Shown in pieces: positions 31,881 to 36,256 of a stretch of 36,256 nt of DNA. A program made the translations under genes and the position numbers. The stretch is from Trichocoleus sp. (lineage in GTDB: Bacteria; Cyanobacteriota; Cyanobacteriia; Elainellales; Elainellaceae). Under the pieces are notes generated by a model. The model did not search any database. It was not told where the DNA came from and worked only from the letters and a program-made list of their open reading frames with translations. The stretch lies in assembly GCA_036702865.1 (NCBI GenBank), contig DATNQD010000007.1:1-36256 (forward strand), read 5' to 3'. How positions within the stretch are numbered: the first letter of the stretch is position 1; every line of letters begins with the position of its first letter.

Positions 31881-34800
31881 TCAACCCGAAATTGGATGCA
31901 AATAAACGAGACCAATCGGTTCAACTCGTGTCGCTTTGACTTGATACATGGCTTGAATGCGAGCAGGTTCACTGACGAGTTCGTCTTTTAGCGCCTGCAA
32001 TCGTCTTTCCCAATGGCGACGATCCGCCTCTAGCTGCTGTAATTCCTCAAAGATGGAGAGTTGGCGATCACCTGCCATTTCCTTTTGTCGCTTAATGATG
32101 CGATCGCGCTGCTCTTCTAAAATTGCCTGCATCTCTTTCGCTTCTTTCTGTCCCCGTGCTTCCAGCTTCTTCTGGGCACGTTCAATCAAAACGGCAGCAC
32201 GACGATCCAAATGCAGTTTCAATTCTTCTACGTCCTGTGCTGCCGCTTGGCTTAAGCGCTGCTGTACTGATTCAGGCACTTGACGCAAACGCGAACTTGC
32301 CAGGGAAGTTTCCAGAATTTGCAACACATCATCTTTTTCGCTCTCGCCCAACGGACGCAACTTCGATCGTCCCCGTGCTTCTGGTGCAATCCACTCGGCA
32401 GCAACCGCGATCACTTCATCGTGCAATCGGGAAGCATGATTGCCATACAGCGACAACCGCCCCAACACAATCACACTGGGAATAGGGCGATCGGTCAGAC
32501 AAACACAGGCTCGGGTCAATTCATCGTGCAGAAAGCCCTGTGCCAAAAACCGCGACAACAACCGCTGCACAATCCGGTGTTCCAAATGCAAATGCACCAC
32601 TTCACCATCTAGCGAACCCGGATCACGGAATACAACTGGACGAATCGGTGCTTCCCGCCGCCAATCCCACGGCTTTTGATTCCGTTTGCGTGGTGTTCTC
32701 AAGGTGTCTAGCGTTGTTGCCCAAGTGGGGTCAGCACCAAACCGTTGATCGAGGGCAGGAATCTCCCACTTTGCAGTAGCGGGTTCATGAGCCGCTTCGT
32801 TAGGGTCAATAGGTTGAAGAGAACTGGCTCCTAAAATTTCTAATGAAGCAGAGATCGCATCTCGGAAGTGGCGATCGTCCAGCCCTAACCACTTCTGCGA
32901 CTCACTCAGTATTGCCTGAAGCAGAGCATTTTGCTGTTCTAACTCCTGTCGCCGTAACCGTACTTGTTCCAGTTCCTCAGTAATGATTTCGGCATTGGAC
33001 GATGTTTCATCACTCTGATCTGCTTTATCGATCGCAGCTTCCAACTGTGCAGCTTCCCCATGCCGAATGCCATCTGCCAAGAGGCGCGTAACATTCCGCT
33101 CCAACACCAGTGATAGGCTGCCTAACTCCCGTTGAATAACGTCAGTTTTTCTAAGCAGCGTATCAAGTACCCGATCTTCAGTGCGCTGAGAAAAAACAAA
33201 ATAATGGCAATGAACCACAGGCGATCGCTGAAGTTTGCGGTCAATTCTTCCATTGCGCTGCTCTAGACGTGAGGGATTCCAAGGCAAATCAAAATGGAAC
33301 AAGTCGGCACAGTGATTTTGCAAATTCACGCCTTCTCTTGCTGCATCAGTCGCGATCAGAATCCGCAGAGGGTGCTTGGCAGGGTCACTGTTAAATGCCA
33401 GCTTGATTTCTTCCCGCCGATCGTCTCCCATGCCGCCGTGAAATACAGCGATGCGCTGATGTTCCTGATCAGAACCCGAAATGATCGCCTGTAATTGTTG
33501 CTGAAGGTAGCGTTTGGTGTCGGTGTATTCGGTGAAAATGATGAAACGGCGATCGTTCCAGGTAGCTCCATCAACCCCCAACTCATGGCATTGATTGTCC
33601 CGAATCCATTTCGCCAAATTCTGAATGCGAGGATCGGGTAAATGACGGGCTGCATTGGCAATCTGCGCCATTTCCTCCAGCAGTTCTAATTCTCGTGCAG
33701 ACGGAATAGAAGCGTCCTGCTCCGTCGCCACTCGCATCTGCGCGTTTTCTTCCGCCTCTACCTCGTCCTCAGTCAACTCAGCACGATCGTCATCTGCCCC
33801 TGCCGATTCTTGCAGTAAAGGAAATGATGGATTATTTCTGCTCTTGGGCGCTCCTGCAGAGGTTGCTGGGTTGAATTGTTTAGCGATCGGGGCTTCACTG
33901 CTACGCTTTGCGATCGCCGTTTGATGCACCTTTAACGTCCGGGCAAACGCCTCTATAGATGACAGCAACCGCTTTTGCAGCGACAACAGCACTAATGTTG
34001 CTGCCCTTTGAGCCGATTTAGGTGCAGCCTTGAGCCGTTCTTCTCGCAGTTGCCGATATTCTTGCAGCAACCGCGACAACTGAAGTTCTGGAGCATCGTT
34101 AGGTAAACCATCAATGCTCATGCGAACCACGATCCGCTCCGGAAAATCATCCCCAATCTCACGCAGATCACTTTTCAGCCGTCGTACCATGACTGCATCT
34201 AACACTTTGCGATTTCGTACAGGCACTCCCCGACAAAAACGCTGTGGATCAAGGATTTCGAGCAGTGCCGCAAAACTATTCGAGTGACCGTTGTGAGGAG
34301 TCGCAGACAGAAACAGCTTGTGCTCGAACCGAGGAGCCAAATCACGCACCGTTCGAGTCAGTTGAGAGTCGATCGCATACTTGGCTCCACTAGCAGGTGC
34401 GGCGTTATGAGCCTCATCTAAAATCAACATTGCCCCTGCTGAAAACTCTCCTAACCAATCCCTGAGTGAAGCTGCGTAGGTTTCATCCCTCAACAGTGCA
34501 TGAGAGATGATAAAGCGGGTGTGAGTTGTCCAGGGATTGATGCTATAGCCCCGCTCCCGCCGCCGACTTGCAACAAATTCGCGATCGACAATCAAAAACG
34601 TCAATCCAAAGCGGCTCTCCATTTCTTCCTGCCACTGCCGCACCACTGAAGGCGGACAGGAGATGATGACCCGCCGTACCTTCTGGCGCATCAACATCTC
34701 ACGCAGAATCAGACCTGCTTCGATCGTTTTTCCCAAGCCCACATCATCAGCAATGAACAGCCCGACTCTGGGCATCAACAACGCTTTACGCAATGGCTCA

Positions 34801-35144
34801 AGCTGATAGGCTTTCACTTCAATTCCTGCCCGATAGGGAGCCTGAAACAGCTTGGGGTCTGTGGAAGTGACGCAACTCCAGCGCAGTGTGTGCAGGTAAG
34901 CTGAAAACAGTTTGGGGTTATCGAATCCTCGTGCAGCGACAGATTCCCAGGAAGTCGTTCCAACATAGCGAGCATCGACTTCGCGTTCCCACAGTACTTC
35001 TAGCATCTCGCCTAGTGCATCATCATCCAAACAAGCAAGACGCACTCGTGTATCTTCTTGAGATGAATGTTTTTCTAGAACATCCTCGACTAAATACTGG
35101 CGTGAGCGAACTCGTACAATACTTCCAACTTCAACAACTGTCAT
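31881..35144 (-). CDS. drmD: DISARM protein DrmD, SNF2-family helicase
   Basis: A 1087-residue SNF2-like ATPase and first gene of the DISARM operon. Motifs: Q-like KAYQLEPLRKAL (111-122), P-loop DDVGLGKT (133-140), motif Ia CPPSVVRQWQEEM, DEAH (243-246, in LILDEAHNAAP), motif III LFLSATPHNGHSNSF, and in the second lobe ATDAAREGVNLQ and QRNGRID (629-635). The C-terminal third has long charged coiled-coil stretches (LEARGQKEAKEMQAILEEQRDRI). Presence of drmD together with an adenine methylase defines class 1 DISARM, as against drmE with a cytosine methylase in class 2. GAAGG precedes the ATG. The likely promoter region is just to its right, where TATACT on the minus strand (35241-35246) could be a -10 box. 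Confidence 0.9.
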   Translation of the reverse strand: MTVVEVGSIVRVRSRQYLVEDVLEKHSSQEDTRVRLACLDDDALGEMLEVLWEREVDARYVGTTSWESVAARGFDNPKLFSAYLHTLRWSCVTSTDPKLFQAPYRAGIEVKAYQLEPLRKALLMPRVGLFIADDVGLGKTIEAGLILREMLMRQKVRRVIISCPPSVVRQWQEEMESRFGLTFLIVDREFVASRRRERGYSINPWTTHTRFIISHALLRDETYAASLRDWLGEFSAGAMLILDEAHNAAPASGAKYAIDSQLTRTVRDLAPRFEHKLFLSATPHNGHSNSFAALLEILDPQRFCRGVPVRNRKVLDAVMVRRLKSDLREIGDDFPERIVVRMSIDGLPNDAPELQLSRLLQEYRQLREERLKAAPKSAQRAATLVLLSLQKRLLSSIEAFARTLKVHQTAIAKRSSEAPIAKQFNPATSAGAPKSRNNPSFPLLQESAGADDDRAELTEDEVEAEENAQMRVATEQDASIPSARELELLEEMAQIANAARHLPDPRIQNLAKWIRDNQCHELGVDGATWNDRRFIIFTEYTDTKRYLQQQLQAIISGSDQEHQRIAVFHGGMGDDRREEIKLAFNSDPAKHPLRILIATDAAREGVNLQNHCADLFHFDLPWNPSRLEQRNGRIDRKLQRSPVVHCHYFVFSQRTEDRVLDTLLRKTDVIQRELGSLSLVLERNVTRLLADGIRHGEAAQLEAAIDKADQSDETSSNAEIITEELEQVRLRRQELEQQNALLQAILSESQKWLGLDDRHFRDAISASLEILGASSLQPIDPNEAAHEPATAKWEIPALDQRFGADPTWATTLDTLRTPRKRNQKPWDWRREAPIRPVVFRDPGSLDGEVVHLHLEHRIVQRLLSRFLAQGFLHDELTRACVCLTDRPIPSVIVLGRLSLYGNHASRLHDEVIAVAAEWIAPEARGRSKLRPLGESEKDDVLQILETSLASSRLRQVPESVQQRLSQAAAQDVEELKLHLDRRAAVLIERAQKKLEARGQKEAKEMQAILEEQRDRIIKRQKEMAGDRQLSIFEELQQLEADRRHWERRLQALKDELVSEPARIQAMYQVKATRVEPIGLVYLHPISG

Positions 35145-35767
35145 CAGCCTTCACCCCAAAAATCCCCAGCAAAACCTCCCGCGTTCATATCGCGTCACTA
35201 GGAGGGAAGCGTTATGCCCACGGAGTATTTAAGGATTAACAGTATAAATACGTAGACTAATTTGATGGTTAAGCACTATATAGAACAGGTAACCATCAGA
35301 TGCGATTTATTTTTACAATGCCCTGCTTCCCACAAGTTCTAACGTTTCTTGAAATGCGTCGTCAGGTTCAAAAGTAAATACTTGGTCAAAACTTTAACAT
35401 TTTGGCTGCTCAGCAGTAATTCAAGAGGTACTGCATTTGCAAAAGTAAGTGGACGAGGAAGAGGAGAATTTTTTTCAATTGGGGGAAGCAAAAATTAAGT
35501 ACAAAACTAGACACATGAATTTTCCGCGTCTAAAAATCCTCTGGAGCGCGGAAAATTCAGCATCCAGTTCGCTATATAGCTGCTAATCCAGCACGTTCAA
35601 TTATTTGAGCGATCGTCGCGGCATTTCGTTGCATCGCCGCTATCTTTCGCTTTAAGGAGTTGGGCTATTTCCGCCTGCCATTAATCTAAACTTCAGTCTC
35701 TAGGTTTCTCTTATGTCTATTGCAGTGACGCTTAATTCAGGCAGTAGACATAAGCTCATTCATCACA
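35145..35767. other. 623-bp non-coding stretch upstream of the DISARM operon
   Basis: No believable gene on either strand. It must hold the DISARM promoter; TATACT read on the minus strand at 35241-35246, about 100 bases before the drmD ATG, is a candidate -10 box without a clear -35. The 12-bp inverted repeat at 35517-35558 is listed separately. The 3' end of the WD40 gene lies at the right edge, so a terminator is also expected here. Confidence 0.5.
35517..35558. repeat. Perfect 12-bp inverted repeat with 18-base spacer
   Basis: GAATTTTCCGCG (35517-35528) and CGCGGAAAATTC (35547-35558) are exact reverse complements around an 18-base spacer. The stem would be strong, but no T-run follows on either side, so a simple intrinsic terminator is doubtful. 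It could be an operator, an RNA hairpin, or a dispersed cyanobacterial hairpin repeat. It lies about 210 bases after the WD40 gene stop and 370 bases before the drmD start. Confidence 0.6.
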
Positions 35768-36256
35768 TTAATCGCGCTTTTTAGGGGCGATCTCAGCCAT
35801 CAACTGCCTTTGGAGAAACTGCAAAGGATTGAGTGTTTGGCGATCGTCTTTCTGTTCTCCAACCTGATTTGTCTGAATTCCACACATTGCCCGATCGTCA
35901 TTCGTTACATTAGGGCTGTAGGTGAGATACGAGTGGAGACGATCGCATGCCCGCTTTAGCAAACCGTCGAGGTCATCAACACGCCAGAGTGTAACGATTT
36001 GATTACGAGAATCAGTCAGTAAGGGATTGCTAAGCTGAACGATGGCAACCTGACTCCAATCATGATTAAATGCTTCTAAGTAGCCTTGAAACTGAGCAAT
36101 CTGCTGTCCCTGCAAATTCCAGAGTCTAGCTGTACCGTCCGCTCCACCTGTTGCCAGTCGCTGTCCATCTGGGCTAAACACGACCTGAGAGACAGGTCCC
36201 TGATGCCCCTCGAACTTGGCTAACTCCTGTCCCTGCAGATTCCAGAGTCTAGCTGT
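35768..36256 (-). CDS. C-terminal part of a WD40-repeat protein (probable nSTAND-WD40), cut by window end
   Basis: The frame is open to the right edge and has no start in the window. It shows the end of one WD40 repeat (TARLWNLQGQELAKFEGHQG), one full repeat (VVFSPDGQRLATGGADGTARLWNLQG), and a degenerate final one ending IVTLWRVDDLDGLLKRACDRL. The tail LLKRACDRLHSYLTYSPNV..DDRAMC matches the usual C-terminus of cyanobacterial STAND-WD40 proteins. The ATPase part would lie outside the window, so whether it carries the amyloid-like motif of the left-hand cluster cannot be seen. Its repeats (NLQGQ type) are a different subfamily from those at 10063-13872. Confidence 0.8.
   Translation of the reverse strand, partial: TARLWNLQGQELAKFEGHQGPVSQVVFSPDGQRLATGGADGTARLWNLQGQQIAQFQGYLEAFNHDWSQVAIVQLSNPLLTDSRNQIVTLWRVDDLDGLLKRACDRLHSYLTYSPNVTNDDRAMCGIQTNQVGEQKDDRQTLNPLQFLQRQLMAEIAPKKRD

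Noticed and set aside
31870-31884. TTG start for drmMI 15 bases upstream
   Set aside because: The ribosome-binding sequence GAGGGGAG lies between this TTG and the ATG at 31869, so the ATG is the better start.
20294-35144. Class 2 DISARM or BREX as the identity of the right-hand operon
   Set aside because: A SNF2 helicase plus adenine methylase with NPPF is present, with no drmE, no cytosine methylase, and no BREX PglZ or BrxC.

Overview
The window looks like a defence island from a cyanobacterium, probably a filamentous or Leptolyngbya-like form. The HIP1-type octamer GCGATCGC and its core CGATCG recur throughout. The protein families are typical of large cyanobacterial genomes: Uma2 nucleases, nSTAND1-WD40 proteins, NB-ARC-TPR proteins and NACHT proteins with glycine-rich membrane repeats. 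I cannot assign a species from sequence alone.

Layout. Positions 1-2000 hold debris and small genes: the tail of an IS630-like transposase, a DUF5996 gene, a 3' half of a tRNA-Val(TAC) gene that looks like an old integration scar, and a short ribbon-helix-helix (RHH) gene. Positions 2080-17375 hold six co-directional genes on the + strand. Five are large: two NB-ARC-TPR proteins, a NACHT membrane protein, an nSTAND1-WD40 protein and a 1164-residue protein without a P-loop. The sixth is a 150-residue protein between the two NB-ARC genes. All six carry the same short motif, G-[DN]-x-N-Q-x-I-[GA]-x-x-x-G-G. It is near the N-terminus of the five large proteins and at the C-terminus of the small one. 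This is the arrangement described for bacterial amyloid-signalling receptor/effector pairs, where the effector is a small helical Bell (HeLo-like) domain with a C-terminal amyloid motif. Here one candidate effector would serve five different receptor types, which is the most notable feature of the window.

Positions 17404-19812 hold a large tyrosine-recombinase-like gene (- strand), a perfect 22-bp palindrome with an extra half-site, and an RHH gene. Positions 20294-35144, all on the - strand, hold a complete class 1 DISARM system in the order drmD, drmMI, drmA, drmB, drmC. A small membrane/winged-helix gene and a Uma2-family nuclease gene sit between drmMI and drmA. The right edge is the C-terminal end of another WD40 protein that continues past the window.

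How the parts may work together (inference): DISARM would act first, by methylation-guided restriction of incoming DNA. The receptor cluster would act as a second, cell-death layer, in which any receptor on activation templates fibril formation of the shared small effector, which then attacks the membrane. The recombinase and the tRNA scar suggest parts of the island arrived by integration.
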